A DNA stretch of 64,000 nt from Thermoanaerobacterium sp. PSU-2 (GCF_002102475.1 NZ_MSQD01000006.1:101485-165484), one strand, 5' to 3'; positions 36,900 through 46,217 are shown, numbered from the stretch's first letter. The notes: generated by a model not told the origin, from the letters alone. A program made the numbers and translations.

Positions 36900-38050
36900 A
36901 TGTATATTTTATTTGATGATGAATCTATAATGATATTTAACCCATATAAACTTTTCAAATCTTTTTGGTTTATGTACGATTTGCTTTCGTATATTTTGTA
37001 TTTAATACTTTTGCCATCTACAATAACTCCCTTTTGCGAATCCCATTCCACTGTATGTCCTGCTGCAGTAAAAAATTCTTTGATTGGAATGTAAATATCT
37101 CTATTTTGATAATCTACATAATTAGTAGTGGACAAAAACTTGCCATCATAGTAAATCACATTGCCAATCATTTTAATCGTATTTGTATCATTGTCTACAA
37201 CGAACTTTAAACCCGTCAAGTTTGCTATATCATCAATGTTTACATAGCTTACATTGTCTACTGAAACAGATTTTAAATCCTTAATTTTCTCGTCATCAAT
37301 GTTTAAATAACCTTTTAGATCACCCACATCCATATAAAACTGGCCATCCTGGGATCTGTACACATCGCTACTGACAAGCTCGTTGCTTTTGACAACTTTA
37401 TATCCTTCCGAAAACACCAATGGGTCTTTCACATTTATGTATTTGTACAATTTCTCAAATGTATCATAGCTTACTTTTATACCGTAATTTTGCAATTGGC
37501 TTTTAATGGATTGTCTCGTATTTAAGCCTTTCTTATAAAAGTCTGGATACACAAATAACGCTTTGCCACCAGTTGGAGAAGTCTTTATAAACATCGTTTG
37601 ATATACGATATTTACAATGTCGCCGTAGTTTACCATGTCAAAAAGTTCTTCAACATCTGCCTCATACATCCTTATACATCCCGATGATGCCAAAGTACCT
37701 ATAGATGAAGGCATGTTATTTCCATGTATTCCATAATCACTGTAAAAGCCCATCCACCTGTATCCCAAAGGATTGTCAGGTCCTGATGGTATCACTTCAC
37801 CAGTCCACGGCGATATCCATTTAGGATTGACTTGCTTATTTATGATTCTGTATGTTCCCAATGGTGATGTAGAAACGATTTTGCCAACTGCTATTGGATA
37901 AAGTTTTGACATCATTTGTGATACAAAATAAATAGTCCTTGACGGTATATTGACTGTTATATTATTTGTAAAACCGTAAGATGTTGTTGTATTAAAAGCC
38001 AAAACACTAAAAATTACAAATACTATGACAAATCTGTTTTTTGCTTGCAA
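36887..38050 (-). CDS. Secreted YkuD L,D-transpeptidase with copper-amine-oxidase-like domains
   Basis: 387 aa. Signal peptide (about 1-28), then a YkuD L,D-transpeptidase domain with the catalytic His/Cys motif HGNNMPSSIGTLASSGCIRM (about 110-129), a middle linker and C-terminal region resembling copper amine oxidase N-like repeats (ITVDGKxI-type units such as VIVDGKSIKYKIY). It cross-links or modifies peptidoglycan outside the membrane. The TTG at 38050 has GAGGTG six bases upstream and is preferred over the GTG at 38059. Its leader contains a long inverted repeat. Confidence 0.9.
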   Translation of the reverse strand: MQAKNRFVIVFVIFSVLAFNTTTSYGFTNNITVNIPSRTIYFVSQMMSKLYPIAVGKIVSTSPLGTYRIINKQVNPKWISPWTGEVIPSGPDNPLGYRWMGFYSDYGIHGNNMPSSIGTLASSGCIRMYEADVEELFDMVNYGDIVNIVYQTMFIKTSPTGGKALFVYPDFYKKGLNTRQSIKSQLQNYGIKVSYDTFEKLYKYINVKDPLVFSEGYKVVKSNELVSSDVYRSQDGQFYMDVGDLKGYLNIDDEKIKDLKSVSVDNVSYVNIDDIANLTGLKFVVDNDTNTIKMIGNVIYYDGKFLSTTNYVDYQNRDIYIPIKEFFTAAGHTVEWDSQKGVIVDGKSIKYKIYESKSYINQKDLKSLYGLNIIIDSSSNKIYIKRD

Positions 38051-38062
38051 TGGTTGCACCTC

Positions 38063-38142
38063 TTTTCACAAATTTTATCGATATAAAGCACATGCTCTTA
38101 AAGGCGCGCTTAATACTTTATCTATGATAAAATTTGTGAAAA
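38063..38142. repeat. 80-base element with 17-bp perfect terminal inverted repeats
   Basis: TTTTCACAAATTTTATC (38063-38079) and its exact reverse complement (38126-38142), with a further near-match inside (ATAAAG/CTTTAT). The element ends one base from the Shine-Dalgarno of the L,D-transpeptidase. It could be a MITE-like insertion or a regulatory leader hairpin. Confidence 0.75.
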
Positions 38143-38148
38143 TATGAA

Positions 38149-38661
38149 TCACATTTTTTTGTCTATTTCTTTCTTTAATATCTTCAAATTTGGTGCTGAA
38201 AAGACAACGTTACTTGCATATCTGTCAAACAACAAAAAGTAATAAATTTTAATGGGTGATTTTAATTTCACTTCTAATAAATCTTTTTTCGAAATGATCA
38301 AACTGCAAACATCGTTCTTTACGCTAATACCTCTTTTATAATTGGTTATTTTCTCTACCTCATTTATTTCAGCAATGTTGTCGTATCTTATTCTGGTAAA
38401 CCCCATGATGCCCAATGATACGACAAAATAATCTTCAAGTAAAATGACTTGAGAAATCCCTATAGAAAATAGTGCAACTGATAATGCCACAGACAAGACT
38501 ATGTAAAGTATCCACCACAATACAGACAGCTCTACATTGATACCTTTCATGTTGACATCTACAAAGACGAGGACAAACAATATAGCTACACTTAATAAAG
38601 TGATAAATGTAACAAAATACAAAAACAATCTTTCAAATCTATTTAAAATGTAATACTTCAT
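38149..38661 (-). CDS. Membrane protein with PH-like domain
   Basis: 170 aa. Two membrane segments (about 12-33 and 48-70), then a soluble part resembling bacterial PH domains (LEDYFVVSLGIMGFTRIRYDNIAEI). Unrecognised beyond that; function unknown. It is divergent from the permease at 38798 and about 100 bases upstream of the L,D-transpeptidase. The 136-base gap to the permease holds no convincing promoter. Confidence 0.7.
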   Translation of the reverse strand: MKYYILNRFERLFLYFVTFITLLSVAILFVLVFVDVNMKGINVELSVLWWILYIVLSVALSVALFSIGISQVILLEDYFVVSLGIMGFTRIRYDNIAEINEVEKITNYKRGISVKNDVCSLIISKKDLLEVKLKSPIKIYYFLLFDRYASNVVFSAPNLKILKKEIDKKM

Positions 38662-38797
38662 GGCTTTCCTCCAGAATAATTTTTGATAAATGAAATTTTA
38701 CATCATGTATAACCAAAATTCAAGTTTATAAAACGCATGATAATTACAAATAATAAAAAGTAAGTCATAGAATGAATTGTATAATGGAGGTATTGCT

Positions 38798-40147
38798 TTG
38801 GAAAAAGGAAATCTATCTGTTAACGAACTTGTATTAGTAGGAGTAGGTGGAATACTGGGAGCGGGATTCTTTTTGGCAAGCGGCATAGCGATTCATACGG
38901 CAGGGCCAATAGTCCTCTTGGATTATCTGATTTCAGCTTTTATAATGTCTGAAGTCTTTTGCGCCCTTTCTGAAATGATCGTCGCAAACCCTGTTGACGG
39001 CTCTTTCAGGGTATATGCTGAAGAAGCCTTAGGCGACATAGGCGGATTTTTAAGTGGATGGGTCTACTGGACAGCAGGTGTATTCATCATGTCCAGCGAA
39101 GTTACGGCATCAGCAATCTTTACTAAGTTTTGGTTCCCCAAAGTTCCACTGTGGATATTCGCACTAATTTATTCCATCATGGTAATCTGTGTAAACGCAT
39201 TAGGCACAAAAAATTTTGGCACTGTAGAAGCTTGGTTTTCAACTATAAAAATATCTGCTTTATTCATAATTACTATCATCGGCGTATTCGCACTTTTCGG
39301 AGCATTTGGCAATAAAGGCAATATTGGCTTTAAAAACTACTACATCAATGGAGGCATCTTGCCAAATGGCATTAAAGGATTTTTAGGTGCGATGCTTATG
39401 TCTTTAATACCATTTGGTGGTATAGAAGTCACCGCCATGACAGCATCAAAAACGAAAAAGCCAAAAAAATATGTGCCTATAGCGAGAAGGTACATCGTGC
39501 TTTTCTTATCGATATTGTATCTATCATCTATCGCCGTGCTTTTAGGGGTAATTCCATGGTATGAAGTATCCACAAAAGAAAGCCCCTTTATCAAGCTACT
39601 TTCATTTACAAAGATACCATATATCGATTCAATTATGAATTTCATCATCCTTACGGCAGCACTGACTACTATGAATGGAGCTATGTACGGAGTAACGCAA
39701 GTCATGTATTCTTTAGGAAAAGGAAGATTTGCGCCGACTTTTTTAAGCAAGCTAAGTAAAAGAGATGTACCTATCTACGCCCTCTTGATAAGCAGTTTCG
39801 GACTTCTCATTGCCGTCGTGCTTTCATACATCCTTCCTAAAGATGTTTACGAATATATAACGAGCGCAACAGGATTCATACAATTTTTTAACTGGATCAT
39901 CATCTTGTACACTTTTATCAAATACAGGCCTATGCTTAAAAAGAAAAACCCGGATTACTTTGAATGCCAAAGGCGCGGGTTTCCATTAAGACCATGGCTC
40001 ACCATAATTTTATTGGCAGCCGTCCTATTATCGACGCTAACCGTTCCAAAACAGGCAATAGGTTTTTTCGGCGGGCTTATACTGCTTATTGCCATATTTA
40101 TCTTTTACTTAATAGCAAAAAAGCTGAATTTATTTGATAAATGGTAA
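38798..40147 (+). CDS. APC-family amino acid permease
   Basis: About 449 aa, twelve predicted membrane segments. The APC signature GGILGAGFFLASGIA is in segment 1, with YWTAGVFIMSSEVTASA and a consensus amphipathic region near IPFGGIEVTAMTASKTKKPKKYVP. Substrate unknown. The TTG at 38798 has GGAGG seven bases upstream; the frame start at 38777 is upstream of that site. Confidence 0.88.
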   Translation: MEKGNLSVNELVLVGVGGILGAGFFLASGIAIHTAGPIVLLDYLISAFIMSEVFCALSEMIVANPVDGSFRVYAEEALGDIGGFLSGWVYWTAGVFIMSSEVTASAIFTKFWFPKVPLWIFALIYSIMVICVNALGTKNFGTVEAWFSTIKISALFIITIIGVFALFGAFGNKGNIGFKNYYINGGILPNGIKGFLGAMLMSLIPFGGIEVTAMTASKTKKPKKYVPIARRYIVLFLSILYLSSIAVLLGVIPWYEVSTKESPFIKLLSFTKIPYIDSIMNFIILTAALTTMNGAMYGVTQVMYSLGKGRFAPTFLSKLSKRDVPIYALLISSFGLLIAVVLSYILPKDVYEYITSATGFIQFFNWIIILYTFIKYRPMLKKKNPDYFECQRRGFPLRPWLTIILLAAVLLSTLTVPKQAIGFFGGLILLIAIFIFYLIAKKLNLFDKW

Positions 40148-40183
40148 AATATCGGAAATCCGATAGTTTTACCATTATTTTTT
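40141..40183 (+). terminator. Terminator of the permease gene
   Basis: ATGGTAAAATATCGG pairs with CCGATAGTTTTACCAT around a four-base loop and is followed by TATTTTTTA. It begins in the last codons of the gene. Confidence 0.85.
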
Positions 40184-40582
40184 AAATATAAATAAAAGTC
40201 CAAATGCTATAAGAAGCACCGGCCAAAAAATCCTCAAATCAAACCATGGCATAAATATCCTGATGAGAAGAAATAATCCCAAAGCGATCAAAATCCATCC
40301 AAATACTTCACTGCTTTTCCTGCCTGAAGAAATCTTTGGCCTTTCAACTTCATGGTCATTATTGTTTCCAACATTATAATCATCATCTTTTGGCTGATAT
40401 GGATTTTCCGGAACGACGATCCAGGCAATTATATAAAGTAAAACGCCAGAACCTCCCACCAAGGCAATCAAAGCCCATATAAGCCTCACTATCGTCACAT
40501 CTATATCGAAATACTCTGCTATGCCACCACACACGCCTCCCAAGATAACCTGGTTTCTCGAGCGGTACAATCTTTTATCCAT
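40175..40582 (-). CDS. PspC-domain membrane protein
   Basis: 135 aa. N-terminal PspC domain (LYRSRNQVILGGVCGGIAEYF, then membrane segment LIWALIALVGGSGVLLYIIAWIVVP), an acidic linker, and two C-terminal hydrophobic segments. PspC proteins sense envelope stress, but there is no pspA here. ATG with AAGGAGG upstream. A TTGACA lies about 45 bases upstream on the minus strand, without a good -10. The remainder of the 286-base gap to 40869 holds no other recognised element. Confidence 0.88.
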   Translation of the reverse strand: MDKRLYRSRNQVILGGVCGGIAEYFDIDVTIVRLIWALIALVGGSGVLLYIIAWIVVPENPYQPKDDDYNVGNNNDHEVERPKISSGRKSSEVFGWILIALGLFLLIRIFMPWFDLRIFWPVLLIAFGLLFIFKK

Positions 40583-40868
40583 GCTGAGACCTCCTTAAAT
40601 ATCTTAAATTAATTTACTTTGTCAACATTAGGTGAACTTACTCCATCCTGTAAATGATTGTAAATCTTTCAAATCTTCGTTAAAAATCTAGCACCCCCTA
40701 TTTGATATATTTGACGATTTATTAATCATTGTTAATTAAATACAAACACTTACTATAAATTATACTCAATGCAATGTCTTTTTGGAAGCAAAATTTTGCA
40801 AATCGTCATAAATCACAAAGGATATATAATAGCGTATTATGAAATATAATATTTCGGGAGGTATTGTT

Positions 40869-41792
40869 ATGGATAACAAATGGTATTTTGATATAGCAGC
40901 AGGCGCTATAGATGATTTAAGAGAACACATATCTCAAATCACGACGCTTATACCTTTCTGGTACGGCGTTAAGCCAGACGGCACACTGGCAGATATGTCA
41001 TCGCAAGACGTCAAAAGCATAGCATCTCAGAATAATTTACCTATCTTTCCTATTGTACACAATTATTCTGATCCGAAAAAATCACAGCTTATACATGACT
41101 TAATATCCAATGCTTCTTTAAGAAACATACTAGTAAACAATATAGCAAACATGGCATTATTAAATAACTATCCAGGAATAAATATAGATTTTGAGTTTGT
41201 GCCACCAGAAGACAGAAGCAATCTTAACGCATTTATGGAAGAGCTTTATAATGCCTTAAAAAGTATTGGCAAAATTGTCACGATTTCATTGCCGGCAGAA
41301 ACAGAGGACAACCCAAGGCATCCTTTCTCAGGCGCATTTCAATACACTGTCTTAAGCCAATTTACAGATCAAGCATACGTATTAGCATACGATGAACACT
41401 TCTCGAAGCCTGGACCTATTGCATCAATAGGGTTTGTCCGCAGTGTATTAGATTACGCTGCAAAATCTATTGAAACTAAAAAAATTTGGCTTGGCATGGC
41501 AGTCTACGGCTACGACTGGGCAGAAGGCTCAAACTACCCAAGGACATTATCTTACTTTCAAGCCATAGAGACAGCTAAAAATCTCGGCGTCAAAATCGAA
41601 TACGACGAGACGGCTCAAGAATCCACGTATACTTATACAGTGGACTCCATAAAACACACCGTATGGTTTGAAGATGCCAGAAGTTTTCAGGCAAAACTGC
41701 CATTAGTAACTCAATACGGCATATCAGGTATAGCTGTCTGGAGGCTTGGTCAAGAAGACCCTAACGTTTGGAATATTTTAAGCAGAATTTAA
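40869..41792 (+). CDS. Glycoside hydrolase family 18 protein, YaaH/YdhD-like
   Basis: 307 aa TIM barrel. The GH18 motif is INIDFEFVPPEDR, with catalytic Glu, as in spore-associated glucosaminidases such as YaaH, YdhD and SleL. Also present are YVLAYDEHF and the C-terminal GISGIAVWRLGQEDP. There is no LysM domain and no signal peptide, so it may be targeted to the spore from the mother-cell cytoplasm. The ATG at 40869 has GGGAGG seven bases upstream. Confidence 0.88.
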   Translation: MDNKWYFDIAAGAIDDLREHISQITTLIPFWYGVKPDGTLADMSSQDVKSIASQNNLPIFPIVHNYSDPKKSQLIHDLISNASLRNILVNNIANMALLNNYPGINIDFEFVPPEDRSNLNAFMEELYNALKSIGKIVTISLPAETEDNPRHPFSGAFQYTVLSQFTDQAYVLAYDEHFSKPGPIASIGFVRSVLDYAAKSIETKKIWLGMAVYGYDWAEGSNYPRTLSYFQAIETAKNLGVKIEYDETAQESTYTYTVDSIKHTVWFEDARSFQAKLPLVTQYGISGIAVWRLGQEDPNVWNILSRI

Positions 41793-41801
41793 TATTTTTG
41801 G

Positions 41802-41830
41802 GGAACTTTTTTTGCGGATAAAACGTCTAA
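41802..41830 (+). promoter_or_regulatory. ECF-type promoter of the SLH-domain protein gene
   Basis: GGAACTT (41802-41808) and CGTCTAA (41824-41830) with a 15-base spacer, 43 bases before the ATG. It shares both elements with the promoter of the ECF sigma gene at 36805-36832, spacing differing by one. Confidence 0.6.
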
Positions 41831-41872
41831 TAAGTTGATATAGAATACTAAGAATAAAGAGGAGGTTTATTC

Positions 41873-44023
41873 ATGAAAAGGCTCTTTGCTATTTTAATTG
41901 CTGCTGTGTTTATCTTAATAACAGCTGTTCCTCATGCCGTATTGGCCCAGACAAACAGCAAAATTGAGCTTAAGCAGGCCATTGAAATTGCCAAAGAAAA
42001 GTTAAATTTACCAACAGATGGGTACAGCTTTAACTCCAATTACTATGAAGGCGATGGCAACAAAACATGGTATTTAACATGGACATCCAGCACAAATGGC
42101 AACATCACTGTAAATATAAACGCAGACACGGGAGAGATAACAGGTTACAGCTTTTATAAGCCTGGCAACAGTCCAAATAGCGTCATACCTAAATACTCAA
42201 GGGATGATGCCAAAAAAGTGGCAGTCGACTTTTTAAACAAAGTTATCCCAGAAAAATTTAAGGAAACGAAAGAGCAGGAAAGCGACGATTACCTGGGCAT
42301 AAGCCCAAAAATCGCCTACAGTAACGCGTATTCTTTCAATTTTGCACAGGTGGTAAATGGAATCACTTTTCAAGGAAATCACATAGTAATAGAAGTAAAC
42401 AAAAACACTTTAGAAGTTCAGTCTTACTACTTGACGTGGAATGACAATTACAACTTCCCCGATCCTAAATTAGCTATTTCAAAAGATAAAGCAATAGAAA
42501 TATACAAAAGCAACAACAGCCTTAGATTGCAGTACAATGTGGTCTACAAAGATGTTTACGGAAACAATGATCCAAAACCACAAGCAATATTAGTTTACGC
42601 ACTTGTAAACAATCAGCCTATTGATGCCATTAGCGGAGCAATCTTACCACAAAATTATTACGGTCCCTTAGCCGATGGAACAGGTGGTATGGCTACAAAA
42701 TCGGCTAATTCGCAACAAGTCTTGTCTCCTGAAGAACAAAAAGCCGTAGACGACATTTCAAAATACATCTCAAAAGACAAGGCCATTCAAATGGCAAAAG
42801 AAAAACTTCCATTTACAATAGGATCTCAGTACAGCCTTACATCTTCCAATCTTTTTAAAAATAGCTCAAACTCTGACAGCGCAATTTGGGATTTTGCTTG
42901 GTCATACTCTGATGGAAGCAACTACAACTATATAACGGCTTCAGTTGATGCTACAACAGGTGAATTAATGACATTTACAAGAAGCGACAGCAGTGAAAAT
43001 AACATTCAAGGTAAAACACCGAAATACACGAAAGATCAGTTAAAAGACATAGCCGAGGAATACTTAAACAAGATACAGCCAGATAAATTTAAACAAATGG
43101 AATATCAAGACGTTCCAACATCTCCTTATGATAATTCTCCGTATATGTCATTCAGTTACGTGTATACGGCAAATGGAATACAATGTCCTTTTGATTCCAT
43201 ATATATAGGCGTCAATAAGTACACTGGCGACATAGTATCATACAATTATAGCTGGATAAATGTAAATTTGCCAGACAGTAAAAACATAATAAGCCTTGAT
43301 GACGCATACGACTCTTTGTTTAAAAATAGCGACTTACAGCTTACCTACATCATCTACTACGCACCAGACAAAGTATATGATACACCTCCACAAGATGTAA
43401 AACTTGTATATCAACTGAGCAACTTCAATGGATTAATAGACGCAAAGACGGGAGATTATGTCGATTTCTCAGGAAATCCAATTAAAAAGGATAAAAGCAA
43501 TCAATTTACAGATATAGCTGGAAATTGGGCAGAGAAAGACATACTACTTCTATTACAGTACGGCATAGTGGATGGAAAAGATGGCAAGTACATGCCAAAT
43601 GACTATATACTGCAAAAAGATTTTATAAAAATGCTGGTAAAATCCTATCAGCCAAATAGCATAATAATACCTCTTAGCTCCAACGATGATGAAAACTACG
43701 ATAATTACTACAACGTAGCAATTAACAACAAAATCATCACAGAAAGCGAGATAAAACCTGATTCTAAAGTGACTCGGCAAGAAGCAGCAAAATTCATCGT
43801 AAGAAGTCTTGGCTTAAAATATGTTGCTGACATAAATAGCATCTACACATTAGACTTCTTAAAAGATGCCAATAGCGTAGACAGTTCTTTAAAAGGATAC
43901 GTGGCAATCGCTTATGGACTGGATTTGATGAAGGGCAATAATGGATACTTTAATCCAAACGGCGATCTTACAAGAGCTGAAACAGCGTCAATATTAGTCA
44001 GATATTTGAAAATAGAAAAATAG
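41873..44023 (+). CDS. Secreted YcdB/YcdC-repeat protein with SLH domains
   Basis: 716 aa. Signal peptide (about 1-25, ending VLAQT). Two PepSY-like YcdB/YcdC repeat regions follow (about 30-260 and 300-520), each with IAKEKL/MAKEKLP, a W-D/T-W-sheet and TGEITGYSF/TGELMTFTR motifs. The C-terminus (about 540-716) carries S-layer homology domains (FTDIAGNWAEKDI, VTRQEAAKFIVRSL, LTRAETASILVRYL), anchoring it to cell-wall polymers. Probably an envelope protein of uncertain function. ATG with AGAGGAGG upstream, behind an ECF-type promoter. Confidence 0.9.
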   Translation: MKRLFAILIAAVFILITAVPHAVLAQTNSKIELKQAIEIAKEKLNLPTDGYSFNSNYYEGDGNKTWYLTWTSSTNGNITVNINADTGEITGYSFYKPGNSPNSVIPKYSRDDAKKVAVDFLNKVIPEKFKETKEQESDDYLGISPKIAYSNAYSFNFAQVVNGITFQGNHIVIEVNKNTLEVQSYYLTWNDNYNFPDPKLAISKDKAIEIYKSNNSLRLQYNVVYKDVYGNNDPKPQAILVYALVNNQPIDAISGAILPQNYYGPLADGTGGMATKSANSQQVLSPEEQKAVDDISKYISKDKAIQMAKEKLPFTIGSQYSLTSSNLFKNSSNSDSAIWDFAWSYSDGSNYNYITASVDATTGELMTFTRSDSSENNIQGKTPKYTKDQLKDIAEEYLNKIQPDKFKQMEYQDVPTSPYDNSPYMSFSYVYTANGIQCPFDSIYIGVNKYTGDIVSYNYSWINVNLPDSKNIISLDDAYDSLFKNSDLQLTYIIYYAPDKVYDTPPQDVKLVYQLSNFNGLIDAKTGDYVDFSGNPIKKDKSNQFTDIAGNWAEKDILLLLQYGIVDGKDGKYMPNDYILQKDFIKMLVKSYQPNSIIIPLSSNDDENYDNYYNVAINNKIITESEIKPDSKVTRQEAAKFIVRSLGLKYVADINSIYTLDFLKDANSVDSSLKGYVAIAYGLDLMKGNNGYFNPNGDLTRAETASILVRYLKIEK

Positions 44024-44058
44024 TATAAAGGGCGCTTATCTGAGGCGCCCTTTATACT
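44022..44058. terminator. Bidirectional terminator between SLH protein and metal ATPase
   Basis: Perfect 14-bp stem AGTATAAAGGGCGC/GCGCCCTTTATACT with a nine-base loop between convergent genes; T-rich sequence follows on the minus side. Confidence 0.85.
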
Positions 44059-45877
44059 TCATAAGTCTCATGGCATTTAACGTGACTATAAATACACTTG
44101 CTTCATGTACAAACATCCCAGATGCCAAAAATACATCACCATAAATAACACCTAATAGAAGTGATAATACTACAAATACCGAAAAGTATATATTTTGCTT
44201 CATATTTCTTAACGCAGCCCTGCTTAAACCTACGGCAAAAGCTAATTTCTTTAGATTGTCATCTGTAAGTGTAATGTTTGAAACATCGTTGGCCACATCC
44301 GTTCCACCTAACCCCATTGATATGCCTACATCGGCGTATGCCAGCGATGGAGCATCATTTACACCATCGCCTACCATTGCAACAATTCCTTCTTTTTTCA
44401 AGGATTTTAATATCTTTAACTTTTCATCAGGCAAAAGTTCAGAAAAATACTCGTCCAAATCAAGTTGTTCTTTCACTTGCCTTGCAGTCCTTTCGTTGTC
44501 TCCTGTAAGCATGACAGTCTTTTTAATCCCCAATTTTTTAAGCTCTTTTATAGCATCAATAGAAGAACCTTTCACTTTATCAGAGATAGAAATTATGCCG
44601 ATAGCACCGCCATTCTTAGCCACAACAATAGGTGTTCTGCCCAAACTCTCTTCTCTTTCCATGTGATCTTTGATGCCATCAATGTTTACTCCATTATTTA
44701 ACATCAATTTTCGATTTCCTGCATAATGCATATCACCATTTATCTTGCCTTTTACTCCCTCACCAGTGACTGAAACAAAATCATCCACGTCAAAAATTTC
44801 CTCATCGGTAACATACGATGTAATAGCTTTTGCAATCGGATGTTCCGACCTTATCTCCAAGCTTTTAGCGATCTTTAAAAGTTCATCCCTATTTGCTCCT
44901 GCCGATATGACATTTACAACGAAAGGCTTTCCTTCCGTCAATGTACCTGTCTTATCAAAAGCCATTATATTTACTTTACCAAGGTTTTCAAGATATTCTC
45001 CACCTTTAATTATGACACCGTGCTTAGCTGCATTTCCTATAGCAGATACTACGGATATAGGTGTGGATATGACCAAAGCGCCGGGGCAAGCTATCACAAG
45101 AAATGTAAGCGCCATCATCAGATCCCTTTTTACCAAAAAAGTAATGATCGATGCTAATATGACTGAAGGAGTATAATATTTTGAAAATTTTTCGATGAAT
45201 TTTTGAGTAGGCGCTTTTTCTCCTTGCGCTTCTTCAACGAGATATAAAATTTTAGAGAAAGTCGTATCCTCGCCAGAATTAACTGTTTCTACTTCAATAT
45301 AACCATTTTCATTTATAGTGCCACTGTACACAAAACTTCCAACATTTACATCTACCGGCATAGATTCACCTGTTATAGCAGACTGATTTACCGATGCATT
45401 CCCTTTTACGACAAAGCCATCTACAGGTATTTTCTCTCCAGATTTTACAGCTACTATATCTTTAATTTTTACATCTTCCGCAGGCACATCTTCCACAATA
45501 CCATCTTTCACAACATGGGCCATCTTTGGTGCCATATCGATCAAATATTTAAGAGCATTTCTCGTCTTTTGAAGGGTATATGATTCTAAAAAGCCTCCAA
45601 GCGAAAACAGAAATGTCACTGCTGCAACTTCCCAGTATTCACCAATTGTTATTGCTCCAACTGCCGCAATAGATACAAGCAAATTTATGCTTATGGTCTT
45701 GTACTTTAGAGATAATAAAGCGCTTTTTAAAACCTTGTATCCAGAAACAACCGCTGAAGTTAACATCAATATATTTGACACAATTTTATAATCAAAAAGT
45801 TTAAATCCCCAGCTTAAGATTATCAAAATTGCAGCTAACAAAAGTGGAAATAGTTTCTTATCCTTCATATACATCAT
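44036..45877 (-). CDS. P1B-type metal-transporting ATPase with variant CPG motif
   Basis: About 613 aa, no N-terminal metal-binding domain. Motifs: TGES in the actuator domain, phosphorylation site AFDKTGTLTEG, SEHPIAKAI in the N domain, and MVGDGVNDAPSLAYADVG. The membrane metal motif is ACPGALVIS, where CPC (Cu/Zn/Cd) or SPC (Co/Fe) is usual. The last membrane segment has HEASVFIVTLNAMRL, reminiscent of the HEGG(S/T) of P1B-4 Fe/Co exporters. Metal therefore uncertain. The ATG at 45877 has AAGGAGG upstream. It follows the small HMA protein and is probably co-transcribed with it. Confidence 0.9.
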   Translation of the reverse strand: MMYMKDKKLFPLLLAAILIILSWGFKLFDYKIVSNILMLTSAVVSGYKVLKSALLSLKYKTISINLLVSIAAVGAITIGEYWEVAAVTFLFSLGGFLESYTLQKTRNALKYLIDMAPKMAHVVKDGIVEDVPAEDVKIKDIVAVKSGEKIPVDGFVVKGNASVNQSAITGESMPVDVNVGSFVYSGTINENGYIEVETVNSGEDTTFSKILYLVEEAQGEKAPTQKFIEKFSKYYTPSVILASIITFLVKRDLMMALTFLVIACPGALVISTPISVVSAIGNAAKHGVIIKGGEYLENLGKVNIMAFDKTGTLTEGKPFVVNVISAGANRDELLKIAKSLEIRSEHPIAKAITSYVTDEEIFDVDDFVSVTGEGVKGKINGDMHYAGNRKLMLNNGVNIDGIKDHMEREESLGRTPIVVAKNGGAIGIISISDKVKGSSIDAIKELKKLGIKKTVMLTGDNERTARQVKEQLDLDEYFSELLPDEKLKILKSLKKEGIVAMVGDGVNDAPSLAYADVGISMGLGGTDVANDVSNITLTDDNLKKLAFAVGLSRAALRNMKQNIYFSVFVVLSLLLGVIYGDVFLASGMFVHEASVFIVTLNAMRLMKYKGRLR

Positions 45878-45933
45878 TTCGCACCTCCTTCTTAAAAATA
45901 AGTCGAGCATAAGCCCGACATCATGGTTAAATC

Positions 45934-46140
45934 TTAGATATTGTATCCAAAATCTTTTATAACCTTCTTTATATCGTCAAGTGTTATGACTTCATCGTCA
46001 AACTTCACCTTAATAGAGCCTGTTGTAAAAATCACTTTGGCTTCTTCAACACCTTTTTGTGCGGCTAAAGCCTGTTCAATTTTTTTGCTGCAATCAGGGC
46101 AGCTAAGCCCTTCAACGGTAAATTTTACTTCTTTCATCAT
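45934..46140 (-). CDS. HMA-domain metal chaperone
   Basis: 68 aa single heavy-metal-associated domain with the metal site GLSCPDCSKKIEQAL, a CopZ-like fold, and ending KDFGYNI. It probably delivers metal to, or senses metal for, the P-type ATPase encoded 56 bases downstream, which itself lacks such a domain. The ATG at 46140 has GAGGAG upstream; an earlier ATG at 46149 abuts the Shine-Dalgarno. Confidence 0.9.
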   Translation of the reverse strand: MMKEVKFTVEGLSCPDCSKKIEQALAAQKGVEEAKVIFTTGSIKVKFDDEVITLDDIKKVIKDFGYNI

Positions 46141-46175
46141 TAAAATCATCTCCTCTTAATTTTTATTACACATTA

Positions 46176-46217
46176 ATAATAAAACTTTTCCTCAAAATTT
46201 TATGTGATCCTGATCAA
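46176..46217 (-). promoter_or_regulatory. Crp/Fnr-type box and promoter of the HMA-ATPase operon
   Basis: The plus strand reads TGTGAT-CCTG-ATCAA (46203-46217); on minus this is TTGAT-N4-ATCAC. TATTAT at 46176-46181 forms a -10, placing the box centre at about -41.5, the position of a class II Fnr/Crp activator site. The regulator gene lies immediately upstream. Confidence 0.6.

Noticed and set aside
38780..38785. TATAAT as promoter -10 of the permease gene
   Set aside because: It overlaps the ribosome binding region, leaving almost no leader, and there is no -35.
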